Shown here in pieces: positions 57,139 through 64,000 of a stretch of 64,000 nt of DNA (positions are counted from its first letter, which is position 1; every line of letters starts with the position of its first letter). The DNA is taken from NCBI RefSeq assembly GCF_900168165.1, contig NZ_FUYV01000002.1:186001-250000 (forward strand), read 5' to 3'. Both the position numbers and the translations under genes were made by a program. The stretch comes from Alkalitalea saponilacus (lineage in GTDB: Bacteria; Bacteroidota; Bacteroidia; Bacteroidales; Marinilabiliaceae). The notes below the pieces were generated by a model that saw nothing but the letters and a program-made list of their open reading frames with translations, was not told the DNA's origin and did no database searches.

Positions 57139-57179
57139 GTGCAGCAGGGGCTATTTAGACTTTGCTGCACTTGTTATTT
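57139..57179 (+). terminator. Terminator-like hairpin after the xylanase gene
   Basis: GTGCAGCA (57139-57146) pairs with TGCTGCAC (57163-57170) around a 16-base loop and is followed by TTGTTATTT. Confidence 0.5.
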
Positions 57180-58021
57180 CAGAGGCCTAATCTGTATTGT
57201 GGCAGAATCTTTCCTGTTTTCTGGTTAAAATCCAGGCATAAATCACAACGCCTATATTTTGTGCATATTATATGTTTTCATGGCTCTAGTTAAAATTTGC
57301 GATGTTATTTCCATAGACCCAATTGATTTGGGTCGTATTCTTGAGTCCTTCTTTCCACCTTCCAGAATTAAATATTATTTTTATAAATTAATCTGTCCTT
57401 TCAGGACGCAAACTCTCATTGCGCTTACGACCAAGCCGTTGCCGTTGGATTGAAATAATCTGTCACTCCGTGGCGTTGCAATAAGCAAGATGCTTTATCT
57501 GTTCGCTACATCATTGCTGAAAGCCCTATTTAATCCAACCTAAAACAATACTGCGTATAGAGGTTTAGTCCGCCAACAGGCTGAAAGCCTAAATTAATTC
57601 AGCCCAAGGCGTTGCCTTGGGCTGATGCGATGTGTTTCATATTCGCCCTGTTAAGGGCAGATTAAATCCTTATTCATATAGTTTAGACCGGGGTGTTAAT
57701 CCCTGTCCCATAAGGTTGCCCTTTTCAGACCTTCTGGAAACAAAAACGCTATTATAAACTAGAGCCGCCACATATTTGCATTTTTAGAAATCCTGTGATA
57801 CAGAGGCTAGAAAAAAATAATGGCTCTTACTTTTGAAACATGCCGGGAAAAGCGATTTCGAATATTAGAGTAACACAGAACCAAACAGGATGAAAATGAT
57901 GGAAAGTAAAAAGAAACAAAAGTAAAAGATTTGGCTTCATACTTTTATAGTTATAATATAATTACTTAGAACGATAATCCTTCAAGTTGTCGCGTTTGAG
58001 ATGGCCAATTACGGAAACAAC
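57180..58021. repeat. 842-base non-coding stretch with several palindromes
   Basis: No gene is convincing. About 57330-57770 holds many small stems: GTCCT-TTC-AGGAC near 57398, TCAGCCCAAGGC-GTT-GCCTTGGGCTGA at 57599-57625 (perfect 12-bp arms) and GCCC-TGTTAA-GGGC near 57646. Short phrases such as CCTTTCAGGACG and GTTAATCCCTGTCCC recall the degenerate structured intergenic repeats of many environmental Bacteroidota. Origin and role are unknown. Confidence 0.5.
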
Positions 58022-58321
58022 TTAATCCATCCCCCCCATACAAGTCAGACATTCCAGAGCAAATCGATCATATTCATCATAAGCAGGACCGGGACGACCA
58101 TTAAGAGTTATTATGCGATCAATTCGTAATGACTTGCTTCCCAATAGTTCGAAAAACCAAGAAAAATCATCAGGCGTCCAAAGCCTATTGGGACTTCCCT
58201 CAACAAAATCAACTTCATTGGATTCGTTAAAGAAATGTATCCTGATATGGTCTTTTTCTAAAGCATCTGCCAAAATTTTGAAGAAATCAGGATCTATCGG
58301 TAAATATCCACCATTTTTCAT
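58022..58321 (-). CDS. Small cytoplasmic protein, weakly Rof-like
   Basis: A 99-residue acidic protein without signal or membrane segment. The order of an N-terminal YLPIDPDFFKILADALEK helix, central strands (IRIHFFNES, DFVEGSPNRLWTPDD) and a late RIDRIITLNGRPG resembles the Rho-binding antiterminator (Rof) fold, whose last strand typically reads R-L-D-R-I. The C-terminal YDEYDRFALECLTCMGGMD is not part of that family. The similarity is weak and the function should be treated as unknown. It is isolated, between a non-coding stretch and a 380-base gap (58322-58703) in which I see no gene. Confidence 0.45.
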   Translation of the reverse strand: MKNGGYLPIDPDFFKILADALEKDHIRIHFFNESNEVDFVEGSPNRLWTPDDFSWFFELLGSKSLRIDRIITLNGRPGPAYDEYDRFALECLTCMGGMD

Positions 58322-58703
58322 CTGTTTGAAATTTTGCTCTTTAATTGCTCCCGAAGACTTATGAGGGATCTAAACGCAGCTATTTTCCAATAAAGGGGAA
58401 AATTTACATGAGGCATGATAATAATGAGATCGGAGCCCTTCTATATACTAATTCACTCATGGGTCATTTATTCCATGTTTCGAAAAAGCAATATCTAAAT
58501 TTAACCAATATTAAAACTAAAGGCAAATTAAATGGTTTGCACTTTATAATTAGGATGGGATCTTTTATTCTTTTCAAATGATTGTTCATCTTCGCCAAAG
58601 ATAAACACCCTGGTTTTAAAAATATCCACCATAAAGGAAAATATTTCAACCTCATTTCCAACTCATTCCACTAACTTTAACAAAACTTCAAACTATAAAA
58701 CAA

Positions 58704-60539
58704 ATGAAAACAATTCTCACAAAAACATCCCGTCTCTTATTTCTTCTTATTCCTGCTGTGCTGATCTCATGCGGAGTACCGGAAACTAAAGAGACAAAAC
58801 AGATACATTACGGCCCCATTGATACTGTTTATGAATTACCAAAAGTGGATGGAACCATCTATTTTGTATCGCCTGAAGGGAATTCTGAATCAGAAGGCAC
58901 TTCCCTGGAAAACCCAACCACCATTGAGGTTGCGATCAGCAAAGTTGTATCCGGAGATGCCATTGTATTGAGAGGTGGGACATATCGCACCGGCGATCTA
59001 GTTTTCAATCAAGCAATTACCATTCAGGCTTATATGGATGAAAGACCTATATTAAATGGGACTCTAATTGCCAACGATTGGCAAGAAGCTGGGGAACAAC
59101 TATGGGCAACCAACTGGGAGTATCTATTCCCTGCCGGACCAGAAGACTGGTGGAGAAGAGAAATATTTGAAGAAACCACACCATTACACAGATTTAACAA
59201 CGATGGAATTTTTGTTGACGGACAATATCTGCAATCAGCCGGAAACAAAGAAGAGGTAACAGATGAAACCTATTACGTAGATTACGAAAACAAAAAAATC
59301 TACATCGGATTAAACCCTGAAGGGCGAACCATTGAGATCACAGCGTTTAGAAAAGCACTTTATCGTCCTCTTTATGAGGTTCATGGTAAACAGCCGGACA
59401 ATAAAGGCCCTGTAATAAAAGGGATCACCTTTACGCAATACCCTGATACTATGGTTCACATTGGAGGCGTTGGTCTGGCCATTGATCAGCATGGCAGGGA
59501 TGTTGAAGGCACCTATTTTGAGAATTGCGTATTTTCAAAAAACTTCCGTATTGCCGTTTTCAGCATCAGTGACAACATGATAATGCGTAATTGTAAATTC
59601 TATGACACCAACACCGAAGGGTTGTATGTGGTAGCATCTGCCGATGTTTTAATCGAGCATAACATTTTCAAGAACAACAACATTGAAAAGTGGACGGGAT
59701 TTTATCCTGCGGCTGTAAAGATATTTAACCAAAGCCATAACGCCACTTTCCGTGAAAATCTGGTAACAGACCAACCCAACTCAAATGGGGTTTGGTATGA
59801 TGTTGGGAATAACAACGGCGTATTTGTAAACAACCTCATTAAAAACGTTGGAAGTCCTAACGAACCATTCCGTGATGAACAGGTTTGGCCTAGCAGCAAC
59901 GGCTTCTTTTTTGAAATATCTAATGGAGCCATTTGCGCCGGGAACGTATTTGTAAACTGTAATCAGGCCATACTAATATTAAACAGTTGCGATGTAGAGA
60001 TCTATAACAACACATTTATCAACAGCAGAGCTAGTTTTGGAAGAACCGCCAGAGGTGACGATCCCGACCATTTTGGATGGCACCCAAGCACAGGCCCCGG
60101 AGTTGAAGAGCGCGATGGACATGTGTTTGTCAACAATTTAATGGTGTTTGAGAATGATTATGTATTTCCAATGCTGCAACTATGGCAACCTTCAGAGTTG
60201 TGCCAAAGATTGCCCGACTCTCCCATTAAATACATAAACAACAATGTTTATGTAAAAAAGACCGAAGAAACTGGACGGCTTTATCTTTGGAGCCCCTATC
60301 CAAACGAAAGATGCCAGACATCTTTCTACTCAATTGAAGAATTAAACAATGAATTTCCGGAATTTGAAGCAGACAGCAGGTTCTATCTGAGCTTCAGGGA
60401 AACAATTTTCGAAGAAAATTACAAAATATCTCCTCAATTCCCGGGCACAGATGCCGGAGTCGAAATCCCGGATCACATCCGTGCGGTTACAGGATGGAAA
60501 AGCGATACTCCTTTTATCGGAGCCAAAGCTTTCAAATAA
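58704..60539 (+). CDS. Right-handed beta-helix lipoprotein
   Basis: A 611-residue surface lipoprotein with signal and lipobox LISC (cysteine near residue 23). After the linker, GTIYFVSPEGNSESEGTSLENPTTIEVAISKVVSGDAIVLRGGTY is the N-terminal cap of DUF1565/parallel beta-helix proteins. The helix follows with asparagine-rich rungs (NCVFSKNFRIAV, NCKFYDTNTEGLYV, HNIFKNNN, NNLIKNVG, GNVFVNCNQAIL, NNTFINS). Such folds serve polysaccharide lyases, epimerases or glycosidases; the exact activity is not visible. It ends with a clear terminator. The nearby esterase and xylanase suggest a carbohydrate role. Confidence 0.8.
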   Translation: MKTILTKTSRLLFLLIPAVLISCGVPETKETKQIHYGPIDTVYELPKVDGTIYFVSPEGNSESEGTSLENPTTIEVAISKVVSGDAIVLRGGTYRTGDLVFNQAITIQAYMDERPILNGTLIANDWQEAGEQLWATNWEYLFPAGPEDWWRREIFEETTPLHRFNNDGIFVDGQYLQSAGNKEEVTDETYYVDYENKKIYIGLNPEGRTIEITAFRKALYRPLYEVHGKQPDNKGPVIKGITFTQYPDTMVHIGGVGLAIDQHGRDVEGTYFENCVFSKNFRIAVFSISDNMIMRNCKFYDTNTEGLYVVASADVLIEHNIFKNNNIEKWTGFYPAAVKIFNQSHNATFRENLVTDQPNSNGVWYDVGNNNGVFVNNLIKNVGSPNEPFRDEQVWPSSNGFFFEISNGAICAGNVFVNCNQAILILNSCDVEIYNNTFINSRASFGRTARGDDPDHFGWHPSTGPGVEERDGHVFVNNLMVFENDYVFPMLQLWQPSELCQRLPDSPIKYINNNVYVKKTEETGRLYLWSPYPNERCQTSFYSIEELNNEFPEFEADSRFYLSFRETIFEENYKISPQFPGTDAGVEIPDHIRAVTGWKSDTPFIGAKAFK

Positions 60540-60569
60540 CAGATTAAAGTAGTTTATCTCTGACTCTGA

Positions 60570-60613
60570 AAAAACACCCTGAAATGATTTTTTAAATCAT
60601 TCAGGGTGTTTTA
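60570..60613 (+). terminator. Terminator after the beta-helix gene
   Basis: AAAACACCCTGAAATGATTT and AAATCATTCAGGGTGTTTT form a long stem with one bulge, ending in TTTTAATTATTT. It lies between this gene and the converging gene at 60639 and may serve both. Confidence 0.75.
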
Positions 60614-60638
60614 ATTATTTCAGCATCCACAATAGTTC

Positions 60639-61073
60639 TTATTTATAATATATTTTTAGCCCTGCACAACGATGGTTGTCTGCAACAGAATAATCAGGAG
60701 CCAGAATTTCTATGACCAGTTTAATGGAGTTTTCTATTTGGAAAGTTTGTTCGCCAATAAATCCATTAGACGAATTTGAATAGAGTACCGTGCCAGCTTC
60801 ATCATCGGCTAACAGGCGGAATTCAATATTTCCTAATTTTTTCTCTCCACATACGCTTAAAAAATAGGTGCGACCCCCATATAAAATCTGATTAAAGCGA
60901 ACAACATGATCTTTTCCTAAAGTAAAAGCACGAGACACCGAGCCATTGACAAAATCTGCAGGTGGTTCAGAACAATGCTGTTGTTCATAATTTCTGCAAA
61001 ACTGAGCATCAATGGTTGCAAAACCTGAAAAGATCAATATTAACGGAATGATATATTTAAAAAACTGCAACAT
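60639..61073 (-). CDS. Secreted protein, function unknown
   Basis: A 144-residue protein with a signal peptide (about 1-23, YIIPLILIFSGFATIDAQ) and a mature part with five cysteines (QFCRNYEQQHCSEPP, FLSVCGEKK, NHRCAGLKIYYK). The strand pattern suggests a small beta-sandwich, possibly a jelly-roll (FTLGKDHVVRFNQIL, NIEFRLLADDEAGTVLYSNS, SIKLVIEILAPDY). No named family is recognised. It lies 28 bases after the next gene on the same strand, so they are probably co-transcribed. Confidence 0.65.
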   Translation of the reverse strand: MLQFFKYIIPLILIFSGFATIDAQFCRNYEQQHCSEPPADFVNGSVSRAFTLGKDHVVRFNQILYGGRTYFLSVCGEKKLGNIEFRLLADDEAGTVLYSNSSNGFIGEQTFQIENSIKLVIEILAPDYSVADNHRCAGLKIYYK

Positions 61074-61101
61074 CTCTCTATATTTTAAAGTTTTCTTCAG
61101 A

Positions 61102-61956
61102 TTAATTGACCCATTTTCCTCTAAGTTTGTTCACCTCCTCATGTATTCGCCTGATGGAGTTTACGGTAGATCCGGTTGCCCTGCCACCTCCAATGGTTAT
61201 GACACCGTTTGAGGTTCCAGCCACTTTAGGGGATTCTGTTTCAATAGTAAACTCGTTAAACGCATCAATCAATCCCTCCATATCATTCAGCATCGCTTTT
61301 CGAACCGGTTCATTCAGGTGTCGATTAAACATGACCACCAACTGATCCATGATCATTTTTTGATCCCACACGCGCATTCTGAAACCATCATCATGAATTT
61401 TTGAACCATCAGAATTAAGCGCCAGATAAAGACTTTCAACAAATCCCCCCGCCGAAATAAGTGCGTATTCACCAAACCTGTCGGTATCGTGTAAATTGGC
61501 AATCACCAGAAGGTATAGTTCATCGTAAATCAAATTCAAGGAATCCATCTGATTCATGTTCCTCATTAAACGGTGTCCCAACTCCTCTACTTCGGGAGGA
61601 AAAATATTCAATTGCCGTCCCATCTCATCCACAGTGTTAAAATACTGTAGCCCGGTATGGTTCTGTTCGAAGCTGATGGAATAAGCCAGATTTGCCAGAT
61701 AAAATCCATACGCCAACAGGCGATCGCGAAACGTATTGTAGCTGTCGCTCTTCCTAACATCGTTAAGCAAACGGGGAGTGAACTGAATTTCACTGTTGTG
61801 AATATAGGTCAATATCTCGTCGGGCGATGGAATGGAATAAAATTCCACGATAAACTCTTCATCCTGCGACTCAACATCCATTGAAAAAACCGACGAAGAC
61901 CATATTAAAAGCATCGCTAAAACCCACGTACACTTTTGATTGTAAAATACTTTCAT
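61102..61956 (-). CDS. Secreted alpha-helical protein, function unknown
   Basis: A 284-residue protein with a signal peptide (about 1-25, WVLAMLLIWSSSVFSMD). The mature part is largely helical and acidic, e.g. ESQDEEFIVEFYSIPSPDEILTYIHNSEIQFTPRLLNDVRKSD and MVMFNRHLNEPVRKAMLNDMEGLIDAFNEF. A glycine-rich GVITIGGGRATGSTVNSI near the C-terminus precedes a final helix. No named family is recognised. It sits directly upstream of the small secreted protein gene and downstream of the PAS-domain gene (71 bases). Confidence 0.65.
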   Translation of the reverse strand: MKVFYNQKCTWVLAMLLIWSSSVFSMDVESQDEEFIVEFYSIPSPDEILTYIHNSEIQFTPRLLNDVRKSDSYNTFRDRLLAYGFYLANLAYSISFEQNHTGLQYFNTVDEMGRQLNIFPPEVEELGHRLMRNMNQMDSLNLIYDELYLLVIANLHDTDRFGEYALISAGGFVESLYLALNSDGSKIHDDGFRMRVWDQKMIMDQLVVMFNRHLNEPVRKAMLNDMEGLIDAFNEFTIETESPKVAGTSNGVITIGGGRATGSTVNSIRRIHEEVNKLRGKWVN

Positions 61957-62026
61957 CTTCTATTTTTTTCTGATAACAAATTAAATCATTCGGGTTAATG
62001 AGGTTATAATACTATCTTATACTGCT

Positions 62027-64000
62027 TTATGCCGGATTTTGTTTCCAAATACGGTTTAAAACAGGAGCAACCTGAGATACCATACCTTCCATGGTTAACT
62101 TTGAATTGTAATCCCACATTTCATCGGAAGATGAAATGTGAACCACATATCCTTTAACTCCGTTTTTGCTCTCCGTGAGTGGGGTGATGGCAATTTTTTT
62201 TACGTTTACGTTATTCAGCATCTCAGGGTTATAAAAATCTTTTGATAAGTAATATGATGGTTTCTGGATAGCTTCAAGGTGCAAAGCACTAACCCACAAA
62301 TGAAAAACAGGGAACTGTTTTTTTACCAGATCAGAAAATCCTTTCGATACGCAAAGATTGGCATCATCATCATTCTGCAAATAAATGCCGACACCATCCG
62401 TTGATGATATCTGAACCAAATGATTTACCATGATTTTAAGTGCTTCCTGTTTATGAATGGTCGCTGCCAGTTTATATCCCATCAATCTTTGAATCATTCC
62501 ATGCTTTTCAATCTGGTTCTGTTGGGTAATATCCTGCAGCCTCCATAAATATCCTGACAACTCATTGTTGATCCATACAGGATAGAAATTGCGAATAAAG
62601 ACCCGGCCATCTGTCAGTTGCAAACGGTCATTTAATGCCGGTTTTAAATTTTTGATGAGCTCATCCATGCGATTTAAAAAGCCATCCGGATCAATGGTTG
62701 AATCGGCAAAGGCTTCGCTTAACATTTGACAATCTTTTCCAACAAAGTGATCCGGATCATACTCACCACCAAAAGTTTCGCAATAGGTTCTATTAACAAG
62801 TTGGATTCGCCGTTGAACATCCTCAAATACAATTACCGAGGGCAAATTATTAACCAGCGTACTCAATTGCTGGTTTGTAGCCGACAGTTCATCAGTTAGA
62901 ATTTTACGATCAGAAATGTCTATTTTAATGGCCAGGTAGTTTATAATATCTCCATTATCATCACAAATGGGAGAAATGGTAAGCTCCTCAGGATAAATAA
63001 CTCCATCTTTCCGCTTATTAAACACCTCTCCTTTCCATGTTCTGCCGGAGGATAATTCATTCCACATTATTTTATAAAAAGTTTTATCCTGTATCCCGCT
63101 GCCTTGCAGCTCTCCGACTGTTCTCTGAAATATTTCATCATGATTATACCCCGAGAGTTCGAGATAGCTGTTGTTTGCCCAAACAATCTTTCCATCTTTA
63201 TCTGCAATGATCAAGGCGTATACGAATTTCTCGAAAGCTGACCAATAGAGTTTTAATGAAAGCTCGGCCTTTTTCAAACGACTGATATCCATTGCTACAT
63301 TGAGGTACCCATCCTTTTCTCCAGATTCATTACTAATTACTTTTCGGGATAGCAATACGGGTAATGACTTTCCGGTTTTTGTAAAAAATGCAAACTCCAC
63401 ATTTTCAGGTGGAAGATTTTCAGACAGGTAAATAAGGGCCTTGAAGTCTGACTCAAATGCTGTCCCATTCATTCCAACCGCCAATTCAACCGCATTTCTG
63501 ATATGCGAAGGGTCGTATAATTCCAATACAGACATCCGGCCAATTACATCCTTTGCCTGGTAACCTAAAACCGCCTCAGCCATGGGATTAAAACTGGCAA
63601 CGACACCGTCGATTGATGAGGAGATAACAATGGCGCGGGTTGTGTCGATAATTGTTTTATTTAGCTTGTTTAGCTCCCGCTTTTCACGTGTGCGATCGGC
63701 AACCAAAATCTCAAGATTTTGGTTGTATTTTAGTATTTGGCTATTGAGATTCTTCTGTCTTAGGCCAATATTTAATTGATGAGCCATTTCTTCTACAATA
63801 TTGATTCTTTTTTCGTTAAAAAAATCAACGATCTCGGACACCATCATTAAATATTGTCCCCTATCACTCCCAGATTCTAACTGCATCAACAATAAACTTT
63901 TGGCTGATGGGAAAGCATCAATTCCCAAAACGGCTCTCACTTCAAATTTATCAGATAGAACAAACAGATTCTTTACTGCTTCTGTCTCCCACTTATTCAA
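62027..64000 (-). CDS. Multi-PAS and GAF sensor protein (partial, 5' end beyond the window)
   Basis: The last 657 codons of a gene that runs off the right edge. In order: a leading region with a coiled coil (about 85-112, QKNLNSQILKYNQNLEILVADRTREKRELN), PAS 1 (about 115-240, IISSSIDGVVASFNPMAEAVLGY), PAS 2 (about 250-365, ALIIADKDGKIVWANNSYLELSGYNHDEIF with PAC IKIDISDRK), PAS 3 (about 378-490) and a C-terminal GAF-like domain (about 510-650). No HisKA/HATPase, GGDEF or EAL domain follows, so the output domain must be N-terminal or absent. Co-orientation with the two secreted-protein genes is noted; no function in common is evident. Confidence 0.75.
   Translation of the reverse strand: MNKWETEAVKNLFVLSDKFEVRAVLGIDAFPSAKSLLLMQLESGSDRGQYLMMVSEIVDFFNEKRINIVEEMAHQLNIGLRQKNLNSQILKYNQNLEILVADRTREKRELNKLNKTIIDTTRAIVISSSIDGVVASFNPMAEAVLGYQAKDVIGRMSVLELYDPSHIRNAVELAVGMNGTAFESDFKALIYLSENLPPENVEFAFFTKTGKSLPVLLSRKVISNESGEKDGYLNVAMDISRLKKAELSLKLYWSAFEKFVYALIIADKDGKIVWANNSYLELSGYNHDEIFQRTVGELQGSGIQDKTFYKIMWNELSSGRTWKGEVFNKRKDGVIYPEELTISPICDDNGDIINYLAIKIDISDRKILTDELSATNQQLSTLVNNLPSVIVFEDVQRRIQLVNRTYCETFGGEYDPDHFVGKDCQMLSEAFADSTIDPDGFLNRMDELIKNLKPALNDRLQLTDGRVFIRNFYPVWINNELSGYLWRLQDITQQNQIEKHGMIQRLMGYKLAATIHKQEALKIMVNHLVQISSTDGVGIYLQNDDDANLCVSKGFSDLVKKQFPVFHLWVSALHLEAIQKPSYYLSKDFYNPEMLNNVNVKKIAITPLTESKNGVKGYVVHISSSDEMWDYNSKLTMEGMVSQVAPVLNRIWKQNPA

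Noticed and set aside
57259-57453. 64-codon plus-strand frame
   Set aside because: It lies in palindrome-rich non-coding sequence and has no domain or good start context.
58345-58581. 78-codon plus-strand frame
   Set aside because: Low-complexity AT-rich translation without family features.

Overview
The window comes from the chromosome of a marine or sediment-type member of the Bacteroidota, probably Marinilabiliales/Bacteroidales-like. The evidence is a complete Na+-translocating NADH:quinone reductase operon (nqrA-F) with apbE and nqrM, type IX secretion (T9SS) parts (plug protein, PorP/SprF protein, a giant protein with a T9SS type B sorting domain), an RprX/RprY-like two-component system, an acpP-fabF-rnc operon, -7 boxes of the TAnnTTTG type, and moderately AT-rich DNA. 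The taxon is inference; the gene families are read from the sequence.

Layout. 1-7.7 kb: end of alaS, nqrM, then on the minus strand nqrABCDEF and apbE, which together build and flavinylate the sodium-pumping respiratory enzyme. 7.7-13.9 kb: T9SS plug, two copies of an intergenic repeat, proline catabolism (pruA), a divisome protein (ftsB/divIC), a small membrane protein, a family 2 glycosyltransferase and an OmpH/Skp chaperone. 14.1-34.3 kb: a PorP/SprF-like outer-membrane protein and, just upstream in the same direction, one 19.1-kb gene for a 6,369-residue secreted repeat protein (SprB-like adhesin). I count 29 SprB-type repeats, 19 repeats of a second kind and two PKD domains ahead of the sorting domain. 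34.9-48.6 kb: YfiR-like periplasmic protein, RprX/RprY-like pair, rnc-fabF-acpP, purN, an M23 peptidase, a YitT-family gene broken in an A8 run, leuS, a hexose-phosphate mutarotase and a YbaK-type deacylase.

49.0-54.4 kb begins at tRNA-Arg(CCG) and looks like a decayed island: an intact HipB/HipA pair, then a type IIL-like restriction-methylase remnant (nonsense codon, frameshift, 3' truncation), a frameshifted RhuM-Fic gene and a 35-codon stub of a GH108 lysozyme. 54.9-60.5 kb is a small polysaccharide-degrading neighbourhood (secreted esterase, GH11 xylanase lipoprotein, beta-helix lipoprotein) separated by remnants and non-coding palindromic sequence. The window closes with two secreted proteins of unknown function and the 3' part of a multi-PAS/GAF sensor.

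The most unusual signals are: (i) a three-copy intergenic element (9.2, 9.3 and 38.3 kb) that folds into paired arms with a compensatory base change and also keeps an intact 21-22 codon hydrophobic ORF; (ii) a 14-bp hairpin with a GAAA loop at the 5' end of the RNase III gene, a candidate autoregulatory cleavage site; (iii) the giant SprB-like gene and its second repeat family; (iv) several long perfect palindromes and two further dispersed intergenic repeat families.
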